Counted from the first letter of the stretch, positions 1 through 6,181 are shown. The stretch: DNA of 64,000 bases from Flavobacterium sp. ASW18X (GCF_005144745.1 NZ_SWKK01000017.1:1-64000), one strand, 5' to 3'. Notes: generated by a model not told the origin, from the letters alone. Numbers and translations are program-made.

Positions 1-76
1 ACATTAAGTTACGAAATATCACCAAGGTGACAAAGTAAATTGAGGTGATAAAAGGGTGGGTTTTGAGACAGTCTGA
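1..76 (-). other. Start of a further cassette, cut by the window edge
   Basis: On the minus strand this stretch follows the recombination heptamer of the att-like site at 71-202 and would be the first bases of the next cassette. It has no reading frame that can be judged. A short inverted repeat, TCACC-AA-GGTGA, lies at about 20-31. The other end of this cassette should carry GTCTGAC in the matching position, which lies outside the window. Confidence 0.4.
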
Positions 77-202
77 CGGTCTGGTGTATGATTTCGTTGC
101 GTTTTTCTGCAACTAATTTAGCAAATACAAACCGAATAGAAAGTCCGCGGGGACTTTCGTAAGTAGGCTATAATTAGCAATGAATTATACACATTGTTGT
201 AC
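71..202 (-). repeat. attC-like recombination site 3 (132 bp), after the R-M cassette
   Basis: This is an imperfect inverted repeat. On the plus strand it runs from GTCTGAC (71-77), through a 9-nt spacer and the inner arm TATGATTTCGTTGC (87-100), to the opposite arm GCAATGAATTATA (177-189), a 6-nt spacer and GTTGTAC (196-202). The arms pair with a small bulge. The centre carries its own hairpins, GAAAGTCC/GGACTTTC (139-146/151-158) and GTTGC/GCAAC (96-100/109-113). Length, spacers and arms match the sites at 3895 and 4258, while the centre does not. The layout resembles integron attC sites: an outer R box, an inner L box and a variable structured centre. The outer heptamer at 71-77 is the most divergent of the set. 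Confidence 0.75.
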
Positions 203-253
203 GCTGGCTTTTTTCATTCCGTTCGTCATTCAGCGTTGGCAAAGATATACTCT

Positions 254-295
254 TTTGCAATTTTGGCTTATGTATTGGCCGTAGCGAATTGCAAA
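254..295 (-). terminator. Possible 3' stem-loop of the R-M operon
   Basis: TTTGCAATT (254-262) and AATTGCAAA (287-295) form a 9-bp stem around a 24-nt loop, downstream of the endonuclease stop and inside the cassette. There is no clear T-run on the minus strand, so it may protect RNA or be part of the cassette end rather than a true terminator. AGCGTTGGC occurs on both sides of it (232-240, 310-318) and again near the other cassette end (3830-3838). Confidence 0.3.
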
Positions 296-325
296 TGTGT
301 ATGGCTTTTAGCGTTGGCATTTCCA

Positions 326-1507
326 TTATGCTGTTAAGTCATAAAATGCACTTGGCGGAAATAACAAATCCAAACAATTCGCGTTGAGTTTAAAATTACA
401 ACCCTTATCTATTACTTTTCCATCTGGCATTCTTTTAATAGGATAGTCCATAGTTATTGCACCAGTTTCAATGAGAATTTCAAATTTATCTACCATTGGA
501 TTTTTAGTGTGTTCAACCTCTTTAAAATGAAAATATTCGTTGTTGTTTTCAATTTTACTTTCCGCTTTTATCCAAAACGTCTCTTTATGCTTTTTCAATA
601 ATGCTTTTCGAAGCGTTTCAAGTTCCCAGACCAGAAAGTCTCCTATCTCTGGTCTGTCAGAGTTCTCTAATAACCAGTCTTTATTGTATTCGATTCTTAA
701 CATAAGACCTTGAGCATTTCTGCCAGTTCCTCTCATTGTGTTATAGAGTCGAAAAATTCCGCTTTCCCAATACCCGAAAGTGTCAAGTATTTCAACTCTG
801 GATTTAAATTTGCTTAAATTCCAATTTGGGGTTTTCCCAAAAAGTCCTTTTCGGTTATTTCTTTTATCTCTAAAAGATTTTAATTCAATTCCTTTGTAAT
901 CTGGTGCTTTGGAAGAATTCATTTCTATTCCGAGTAATGATTCAATTGTTCTTCCAATTCCCGTATCAGAGTTTACCTCGGACTTTACAAATCCTTTTTT
1001 TGATATAATTTTTAGCTTATTAAGTAACTCAATTGAAATTTCACTTTCTTCAAAGTTTATGGCAGAAATGAGCTCTTTAAATGGATTGATTATGGCCGAA
1101 TTTAAAAGCTCAATAACGTTCAGCTTCGTTAAATTGAAAATATGGAATTTATCATCAAAAAAAGTTATCCCAATGATGTCATTTGGGTCAGCAACTTTAG
1201 TTAAGCCATAAAACCATATTCTTGGGTCTCCATTTTTTGTTATTGGACGATAAAGTGAAGCTTTTGATTTTAAGGTTTTAAATCCTGTATGTATTACAGT
1301 CGGAATAATCACTTTGCTATCTGGACCTTGACTTTGTAATTCATAATCGTGGATGCTCTCACTTTTCAAATAACTACGCACGGAACCAGTCGCATCCATT
1401 ATCGATTTTTTAAGTCCAGTTTCAGTTGGTTCAATTAAAGTAAGTGAAACTTGGTTTTTGGTTAGTAGCTTAATTTTTTCTTGCTCTGCTTCTGTAAGTT
1501 TTCTCAC
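326..1507 (-). CDS. Type II restriction endonuclease, MvaI/BcnI family
   Basis: This is a 393-aa nuclease expected to cut unmethylated DNA in the cytoplasm. The central region has the family signature: GIGRTIESLLGI at 183-194, with Glu189, followed by APDYKGIELKS, giving Asp203 and Glu208-x-Lys210 as the metal-binding PD-(D/E)xK-like catalytic residues. MvaI and BcnI are monomeric enzymes related to MutH that cut CCWGG and CCSGG, so a CCNGG-type target is a reasonable guess but is not shown here. The start ATG overlaps the methyltransferase stop by 4 bp, so the two are translated together with the protecting enzyme first. The gene is the second of a two-gene cassette; its stop lies 124 nt before the att-like site at 71-202. 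Family call is firm; specificity is unknown. Confidence 0.88.
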   Translation of the reverse strand: MRKLTEAEQEKIKLLTKNQVSLTLIEPTETGLKKSIMDATGSVRSYLKSESIHDYELQSQGPDSKVIIPTVIHTGFKTLKSKASLYRPITKNGDPRIWFYGLTKVADPNDIIGITFFDDKFHIFNLTKLNVIELLNSAIINPFKELISAINFEESEISIELLNKLKIISKKGFVKSEVNSDTGIGRTIESLLGIEMNSSKAPDYKGIELKSFRDKRNNRKGLFGKTPNWNLSKFKSRVEILDTFGYWESGIFRLYNTMRGTGRNAQGLMLRIEYNKDWLLENSDRPEIGDFLVWELETLRKALLKKHKETFWIKAESKIENNNEYFHFKEVEHTKNPMVDKFEILIETGAITMDYPIKRMPDGKVIDKGCNFKLNANCLDLLFPPSAFYDLTA

Positions 1508-3711
1508 TTGATATTCTTTAAAATTTCACTTGCTATCGCTCTTGCCAATAATGGTGGAACAGCATTCCCGACCAACGTGTATTGAGGTACTTCAGATTTT
1601 CTGTTATTTCCTCCAGTTGAACGTTTTCCTTGAAATACAAAAGAATCGTCAAACGATTGCAATCTTGCCATTTCTCTAACCGTCAAAGCTCTTGGTGAGT
1701 TATAGTGAATATAATCATCTGGAATAGTCATAATGGTTGAGCTTTGTTCATCAGGTTTTAGAACATTATAATTTCGTTTGTTAGATGATAGATTAAGCTT
1801 TTCGAGTTCTGGTTTTGCTTTTTTGTAGTCTCCATTTTTTAAAATCACTTCAAGCCTATTTATAACAGTTTCGTTTTGATTACTTGTTTTGTGATTATTT
1901 AGAATATCAAAGAATTTTTCTCCGTTTTCGAGTGCTTCCGTGTTTCTCACATAAAAAGGTTTGGTTTGTGGTTTAAACCGTTCAATCAATCTTCCTTTTT
2001 TAGACCATTCAGCAAATGATTTTCCACCTTTGGAAATTGGCTTCCCATCTATTTTTCTCTTTTTCAGAAGTTTAACCATCTTTTTCGCTGTTCCGTTATA
2101 TTGAGAGAAAATATCAATAGGTTCATAACGATGAGCTTCTTCATTATTGCCGACAAAATCTAAATCATACAAGGCTTCAAAAATGGTAACTTTTTCATCT
2201 TCAGAAACTGTTGCGGGAATTTCAGAAATATACTTTTGGTCTTTTCTGCAACCAATAAATAGAACTCGCTCTCTATTTTGAGGAACACCATAGTTAGAAG
2301 CATTAGCTACAAAAGGTTTTTCTATTTTATACAGTCTAATACTTTCTAAAATTTCCTCCAATTCATCCTTTTGAACTTTGTTGCAATGGGTTTTCAATAT
2401 TTGAATTGATTCATCAAAAGAAGTAGTATAAATCTTTAAAGCAGTAATTATATCCTCACAGTCTTTTTTATGTTTAATAGACACTTTTAAAGAACTAAAA
2501 GACTTCTCAATTTTGGAAATAACATTTTCAGGACTTATTTCTGTTAGAAAGTCTGTGAAACCATTTACAAAATTGTCATTATCAATATTGCAAAAATCTT
2601 TTTCCTTAATGATGTCTCTTTTCAGTTTTTCCCATTCTTTATTTCTTGCTAACAGATTAAAACCGTGACGAATAGTATTAATGTTTTCATCGGTTTTACT
2701 TGTTTTATAATCCGCAATTTTTGGGGTAAGTTTTCTAAATCTGCTTTCAACAAACCCGATAAAATCTGCTTTCCCAGATTCTTTATCCTTTTCAAGTAGT
2801 TTTTCAAGTTCAACTCTTTTTATAATACTTTCAAAAAGGAAAGAGTTTGAATCTTTTCTGATTTTTCTAATAAAAGAAATCAACTGGGGAATTTCCTTGA
2901 TATCCACAATAGAGTTTATCTCCTTTAAGATTAATTCTTTTATTTTTCCTTTCTCTTTGGTTAAAATACCTTTTACATTCTCCATTACGAAGTATTTAGG
3001 TTGCAATACCTTGATGACTTCTAAATAGTGAGAAAACAAATCGTCTTTTTTGTCAAATTTCTTTCGCTTTCCTGCAAGACTGAAACTCTGACAAGGTGGT
3101 CCACCGCAAACAACATCAATTTTTCTCCCATCAATTTTTTCTAATAGATTGTCCAAAAAGTCAGGTTCTGTAATATCTTGCTGTAGAAATTTTGCATCTA
3201 ACCCTAATTGATGATTATAACGAACAATGTGCGTTAATTCACAATTCTCGTTTATATCGTTTGCTACAATGAAATCAAAGAATTTGTTGTTGTGTTCAGC
3301 TTGAAGAAATCCCTCACTAAAACCTCCTGCACCTGCGAATAAGTCCACAAAAGTGAATGGTTTACCATATAGTGAAACTTGCTCTTTTACAATGTTCACG
3401 TTACTATTTTGTTTATAGTTTTCTATATGTTCATTCAAGACACTTTTTACTTCTTCTTGAACAAAGGTTTTTTTGTTAGAATGGTGTAAAAGCTCGTCAG
3501 CACGCTCTCTCAAAAAATCTAAATAGTGGTTGATTTCGTTAGCTTCTACGGTAATTCCAGTTGCTCTTTGTTTGGACTTGTTGAAGTTTTTCGGCTCTAT
3601 TTTTTGTCCAGTTGAAATCTTGACTTGATTTCCGTTGCAGTTTATTCTCAGATGAATTGGTGCAAATCCCTTTTTGTCAGGCTTGTCTAAATAAAAGTTG
3701 ATTGTCGCCAT
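1504..3711 (-). CDS. DNA cytosine-5 methyltransferase with integrase-type Arm domain at its N-terminus
   Basis: This enzyme protects DNA by C5-cytosine methylation. All main motifs are present: motif I FVDLFAGAGG (121-130), motif IV GGPPCQSF with catalytic Cys207, motif VI ENV (244-246), motif VIII QNRERV (478-483), motif IX around RALTVREMARL (674-684) and motif X around 710-727. Two things are odd. First, residues 1-100 look like the Arm DNA-binding region and linker of Bacteroidota tyrosine recombinases (INFYLDKPDKKGFAPIHLRI, then STGQKI, then two helices), not a normal methyltransferase N-terminus. Second, about 230 residues separate motifs VI and VIII, several times the usual distance; the extra part (about 250-460) is Lys/Glu-rich and probably helical. 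At 735 aa it is far longer than the usual 330-450. It is the first gene of the R-M cassette. Confidence 0.9.
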   Translation of the reverse strand: MATINFYLDKPDKKGFAPIHLRINCNGNQVKISTGQKIEPKNFNKSKQRATGITVEANEINHYLDFLRERADELLHHSNKKTFVQEEVKSVLNEHIENYKQNSNVNIVKEQVSLYGKPFTFVDLFAGAGGFSEGFLQAEHNNKFFDFIVANDINENCELTHIVRYNHQLGLDAKFLQQDITEPDFLDNLLEKIDGRKIDVVCGGPPCQSFSLAGKRKKFDKKDDLFSHYLEVIKVLQPKYFVMENVKGILTKEKGKIKELILKEINSIVDIKEIPQLISFIRKIRKDSNSFLFESIIKRVELEKLLEKDKESGKADFIGFVESRFRKLTPKIADYKTSKTDENINTIRHGFNLLARNKEWEKLKRDIIKEKDFCNIDNDNFVNGFTDFLTEISPENVISKIEKSFSSLKVSIKHKKDCEDIITALKIYTTSFDESIQILKTHCNKVQKDELEEILESIRLYKIEKPFVANASNYGVPQNRERVLFIGCRKDQKYISEIPATVSEDEKVTIFEALYDLDFVGNNEEAHRYEPIDIFSQYNGTAKKMVKLLKKRKIDGKPISKGGKSFAEWSKKGRLIERFKPQTKPFYVRNTEALENGEKFFDILNNHKTSNQNETVINRLEVILKNGDYKKAKPELEKLNLSSNKRNYNVLKPDEQSSTIMTIPDDYIHYNSPRALTVREMARLQSFDDSFVFQGKRSTGGNNRKSEVPQYTLVGNAVPPLLARAIASEILKNIK

Positions 3712-3760
3712 AAATTTACGGACGTTTTTACGTACACGGACAAATTTACGGACATTTTTT
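3712..3760 (-). repeat. Direct repeats over the methyltransferase promoter
   Basis: AAATTTACGGAC occurs at 3712-3723 and 3742-3753, exactly 30 bp apart, each followed by a T-run. A third partial copy, ACACGGAC, lies between them (3734-3741). The repeats cover the predicted promoter and the start codon region of the methyltransferase, so they look like an operator. A protein binding three turns apart on one face of the helix, possibly the methyltransferase itself, is a guess. Confidence 0.45.
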
Positions 3761-3770
3761 AAAATTCCAA
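3741..3770 (-). promoter_or_regulatory. Predicted promoter of the R-M operon
   Basis: On the minus strand, TTGG (3770-3767) is followed after about 18-19 nt by TAAATTTG (3748-3741), fitting the Bacteroidota TTTG / TANNTTTG pattern. Transcription would start near 3734, giving a leader of only about 20 nt. The promoter lies inside the cassette, so the R-M genes should not need a promoter from the integrase side. Confidence 0.5.
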
Positions 3771-3894
3771 TTCAATTCTGTTTTTTGTTTTAAATCAGCT
3801 TGGGAAAGGCAAGCTCTTTTGGTTTTTTCAGCGTTGGCTTTTTGCAGTGGGAAAAACCAAATGTGCTTGACTGTGTGTTGGATTTTTAGCTTGC

Positions 3895-4026
3895 GTACAA
3901 CGTGTTAGCTATAATTTGTTGGGGAATTTTACGCAGTGAAAATTCCGCCATAGGTTAAAGATAACTTTTTGCCGTCGATTTTCGATTAGAAAATCGACCC
4001 CCAATGAATTATAGGTTTTGTTGTCT
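3895..4026 (-). repeat. attC-like recombination site 2 (132 bp)
   Basis: On the plus strand: GTACAAC (3895-3901), 8-nt spacer, TATAATTTGTTG (3910-3921), variable centre, CAATGAATTATA (4002-4013), 6-nt spacer, GTTGTCT (4020-4026). The arms continue pairing as GGGG/CCCC. The centre holds two strong hairpins: GGAATTTT/AAAATTCC (3923-3930/3939-3946) and the perfect 10-bp stem GTCGATTTTC/GAAAATCGAC (3974-3983/3989-3998). The outer heptamers differ from each other but match the far end of the neighbouring cassette on each side: GTACAAC matches 196-202, and GTTGTCT matches 4258-4264. Confidence 0.8.
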
Positions 4027-4033
4027 GTAGTGA

Positions 4034-4183
4034 TTATTGCCCCGCAGGGCCACCACGGAGTGGGAAGTCACCACGTTCTGCTTGCGTAACCCTCCGTACT
4101 GATTGGAAGGCTTCCGTACGAGTTAGCAATCGGTTTGTGATGTTTTCGTTAGCGGCAGATTTTGGCTTTAAAAAGTCCGACAT
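4034..4183 (-). CDS. Possible 49-aa cassette ORF
   Basis: An ATG at 4183 opens a 49-codon frame ending in TAA at 4034-4036, only 7 nt before the att-like site 2. The product begins MSDFLKPKS and ends in a Gly/Pro/Arg-rich tail (PLRGGPAGQ). It has no recognised domain, no signal peptide and no membrane segment. Strand, position and distance of the stop to the site are like those of the first cassette's last gene, which favours it being the cassette's gene. The small size and repetitive, GC-rich end leave open that the cassette carries no protein at all. Confidence 0.35.
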   Translation of the reverse strand: MSDFLKPKSAANENITNRLLTRTEAFQSVRRVTQAERGDFPLRGGPAGQ

Positions 4184-4257
4184 AACAACAGCGAGTAAGA
4201 AAAACGGCTGAGTAAACTTTAAATGGTTTTTGCTCGAGAAAGCAGCTCTAGCATTAC

Positions 4258-4390
4258 AGACAACGGTTGGGCTATGATTTCGTTGCGGACATTTCCAACG
4301 GAAATTGTCCGGGAGAAATCGGGCCCTGTTAATGGTCGATGGGTTTAAATTTAGCGAAAATGCAGCAATGAATTATAGCCGGTGTTGTGC
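4258..4390 (-). repeat. attC-like recombination site 1 (133 bp), first site after the recombinase
   Basis: On the plus strand: AGACAAC (4258-4264), 8-nt spacer, TATGATTTCGTTGC (4273-4286), variable centre, GCAATGAATTATA (4365-4377), 6-nt spacer, GTTGTGC (4384-4390). The arm next to the first spacer also pairs as GGGC/GCC. The centre has a hairpin GGACATTTCC/GGAAATTGTCC (4287-4296/4300-4310). The left arm has one base more than the right, so the folded strand would have a bulged base, as classical attC sites do. The 87-aa gene stops 9 nt before this site. Confidence 0.8.
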
Positions 4391-4399
4391 TTTCGTGTT

Positions 4400-4663
4400 T
4401 TATTTTTCATTAATCATTAAGTGAATCTTGTGTGCGACTTCAAGACTTTTTTCTTTGTTCACGTCAATATCAAAGGCCTGCTCCAAAACGGTCTTTATTA
4501 TTTTTGATATTTGTTCCACCGAATTTTTTTTATTGATGTGGAAGAGGATGTCGGTCGCCTCGATTTCATAATTTTCCAAATCGCTTATTTGATTTGCCAT
4601 GTCACCAAGTGGATTCCATTCGCTTAGAATATCCTTTAGTCTATCAATATGTTTTTTGTTCAT
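4400..4663 (-). CDS. Uncharacterised 87-aa cassette protein
   Basis: I do not recognise this family. The protein is small, acidic to neutral and mostly helical by eye, with no membrane segment, signal peptide or cysteine pair. It begins MNKKHIDRLKDILSEWNPLG and has a middle part (about 25-60) rich in Asp, Glu and Ile, then a Lys-rich helix. The start overlaps the upstream stop as ATGA, so it is translated with the 85-aa protein, and it ends 9 nt before the att-like site at 4258-4390. A tightly coupled pair of very small genes in a cassette is often a toxin-antitoxin, immunity or defence pair, but nothing in the sequence proves this. Confidence 0.65.
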   Translation of the reverse strand: MNKKHIDRLKDILSEWNPLGDMANQISDLENYEIEATDILFHINKKNSVEQISKIIKTVLEQAFDIDVNKEKSLEVAHKIHLMINEK

Positions 4664-4917
4664 CTTTTGTTAGATACGAATTGTGACCTTGTCCTTCCGT
4701 TGTTTTTCAGTCCATTTTCTCGGCAATATTTGTAAAGTTCGGCTAAATCCACTTCAACTTCATTGACTTTTAGTCCATTTGACGTGAGTTCTTTCTTTGT
4801 TCTAAGATAGGATTTGTTCCATTCCTTCCAAGTGTCGAACATACTCTCCCTGTCATCAATCATCCTCAAGAATTTTCCCCAGTCCTTTTTTCTGTAAAAT
4901 GCAAGACTTACTTCCAT
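4660..4917 (-). CDS. Uncharacterised 85-aa cassette protein
   Basis: This is the first gene of the cassette nearest the recombinase. The 85-aa product starts MEVSLAFYRKKDWGKFL and has many Trp, Lys and Arg residues, including a DTWKEW motif at about 28-33 and a C-terminus RTRSQFVSNKR. It is basic, soluble and without a signal peptide. Similar-looking small proteins exist in Bacteroidota to my recollection, but I cannot name a function. The gene overlaps the 87-aa gene by 4 bp. The distance from its ATG to the half-site at 4946 is under 30 nt, so it may be read from the recombinase side or from a promoter in that short space. Confidence 0.65.
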   Translation of the reverse strand: MEVSLAFYRKKDWGKFLRMIDDRESMFDTWKEWNKSYLRTKKELTSNGLKVNEVEVDLAELYKYCRENGLKNNGRTRSQFVSNKR

Positions 4918-4939
4918 TTCTAATTTTTTTCAACATGAA

Positions 4940-4946
4940 GCACAAC
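4940..4946 (-). other. attI-like half-site next to the recombinase gene
   Basis: GCACAAC on the plus strand (GTTGTGC on the minus strand) repeats the outer heptamer of att-like site 1 (4384-4390) in inverted orientation; the match runs for 9 nt (GTTGTGCTT). Unlike the other sites it lacks the long second arm, as expected for a primary attachment site at the head of a cassette array. Crossing over would fall between 4946 and 4945. The assignment rests on position and this short match. Confidence 0.5.
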
Positions 4947-4952
4947 AATTGG

Positions 4953-4974
4953 ATATCCGTCATATGACGGATAT
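4953..4974. repeat. 22-bp perfect palindrome between recombinase stop and half-site
   Basis: ATATCCGTCAT is followed directly by its reverse complement, centred at 4963/4964. It lies 16 nt after the recombinase stop and 6 nt before the attI-like heptamer. There is no T-run, so it is not a standard terminator. It could be an accessory site for recombinase binding, an operator, or a hairpin that forms in single-stranded DNA. Confidence 0.7.
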
Positions 4975-4990
4975 ATCTACTTTATCTCTA

Positions 4991-6118
4991 CTAATCTAAA
5001 GGATTTTTTATTGCTGTAAAAGTATGGTTGGCAACATGTGTATAAATTTCTGTTGTTTTGGTGCTACTATGCCCCAATAAAACCTGTATTTGCCTTATGT
5101 CTGTGCCTGCTTCTAACAAATGGGTAGCAAAACTGTGCCGCAGCATATGCGGTGTAACCCTTGTGCGTATCCCCGCGCGTTCTGCAGCAGATTTTACTAC
5201 TTTTAAAACACTAACGGGGCTGTAGGGTTTCCCGTTCATTCCTTCAAACAAATAAGTATTAGGTTGCCACTGTTCACAATATAATCGTAAATCTGCTAGT
5301 GCATTAGTACTCAAAAGGGTATATCTGTCTTTGTTGCCTTTTCCTTGTTTTACATGGATAAGCATGCGCTGGCTATCAATATCTTCCAATTTTAATTGTA
5401 CCAATTCACTACGTCGTAAACCTGCAGAGTATAGTAATTGTATTATGCATTTGTGTTTTAGGTTACGGGCATGTGTAATTATGGCTAAAATTTCTTCTTT
5501 AGAGATTACTTTGGGTAAATGGCGCTCTTTTCTGGGCCGCTCCAAGTCATAAAACCTGTTGGGCATGCCCAGCACCCCTTCATAATAAAACTTAATAGCA
5601 TTAATAGCTTGGTTAATATAAGAGGTAGATAAGTTCTTATGTATCAAGGTTTGTAAATACCTGCGTACATCAGTCTCGTTTAAAGTTTCTAATGCTTGGT
5701 CTGGGTACATGTTAATGAACTGCTCAAAAAATTGCACGTATACTTTAACCGTATTGTTGGCATAGCGTTTAAGCTCTAACCGTTGTAGATAGGGTTCAGG
5801 ACACCGTCTATACCCTGGGGGTAGATTCCGTTCTCGGTAATAGCTAACATTAACTTCAGGATTGTTGGTATTTATGGGTCTGTTGGTCAAAAATTTATTG
5901 TAATTAATCCAAGCTACCCCTTTAAAAGTGCTGTAAATGGCAGCTAAGTTAGCAGCAGTATTGGGTATATAGGCCATGCTGTATTCCGTACTCCATTTAC
6001 AATTGGGTAAACCCTTTAGTAAATCTTGGATTAGCTTATCTGGACTAAATTGAATGCCAATTTTACGTTCGTTACCAATCATTAAATGGTGCAGCGTAAT
6101 GGATTTTGTTGTCATCAT
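4991..6118 (-). CDS. Tyrosine recombinase, Xer-like, likely cassette integrase
   Basis: This 375-aa recombinase has a full catalytic set: Arg235 (GLRRSEL), Lys260 (GKGNKDR), His324-x-x-Arg327 (TPHMLRHSF), His350 (LLGHSS) and nucleophile Tyr359 (EIYTHV). Residues about 107-190 form the SAM-like core-binding domain and 200-375 the catalytic domain; the end, IKNPLD, recalls the SPLD end of integron integrases. Residues 1-100 are an extra N-terminal domain not found in XerC/D. Between Lys260 and His324 there is no room for the extra helix segment that marks classical IntI, so it is not a typical integron integrase. The gene lies at the head of the cassette array on the same strand as the cassette genes. 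Its role there is inferred from position and from the conserved att-like sites. Confidence 0.85.
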   Translation of the reverse strand: MMTTKSITLHHLMIGNERKIGIQFSPDKLIQDLLKGLPNCKWSTEYSMAYIPNTAANLAAIYSTFKGVAWINYNKFLTNRPINTNNPEVNVSYYRERNLPPGYRRCPEPYLQRLELKRYANNTVKVYVQFFEQFINMYPDQALETLNETDVRRYLQTLIHKNLSTSYINQAINAIKFYYEGVLGMPNRFYDLERPRKERHLPKVISKEEILAIITHARNLKHKCIIQLLYSAGLRRSELVQLKLEDIDSQRMLIHVKQGKGNKDRYTLLSTNALADLRLYCEQWQPNTYLFEGMNGKPYSPVSVLKVVKSAAERAGIRTRVTPHMLRHSFATHLLEAGTDIRQIQVLLGHSSTKTTEIYTHVANHTFTAIKNPLD

Positions 6119-6145
6119 TTTGCAATCCTAATATAAAAATGGACC

Positions 6146-6180
6146 ATAAATCGTATTTTAAGCGTATAATATGCGTTTAT
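6146..6180. promoter_or_regulatory. Imperfect inverted repeat in the divergent promoter region
   Basis: The 63-bp gap between the recombinase and the zinc-ribbon gene contains ATAAATCGTATT facing AATATGCGTTTAT. The arms pair imperfectly. The position suits an operator controlling both divergent genes, but no clear TANNTTTG box was seen. Confidence 0.25.
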
Positions 6181-6181
6181 T

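Noticed and set aside
3712-3760. Direct repeats as a CRISPR array
   Set aside because: Only two full copies, AT-rich, with the partial third copy inside the spacer, and sited over a promoter.
71-4390. The three long inverted repeats as ends of transposons or MITEs
   Set aside because: The centres are unrelated, no target-site duplication was seen, and ends match per cassette and not per element. A site-specific cassette model explains this better.
4991-6118. Naming the recombinase intI or xerC/xerD
   Set aside because: The IntI-specific extra segment is absent, and the 100-aa N-terminal domain is not part of XerC/D. A neutral family name is safer.
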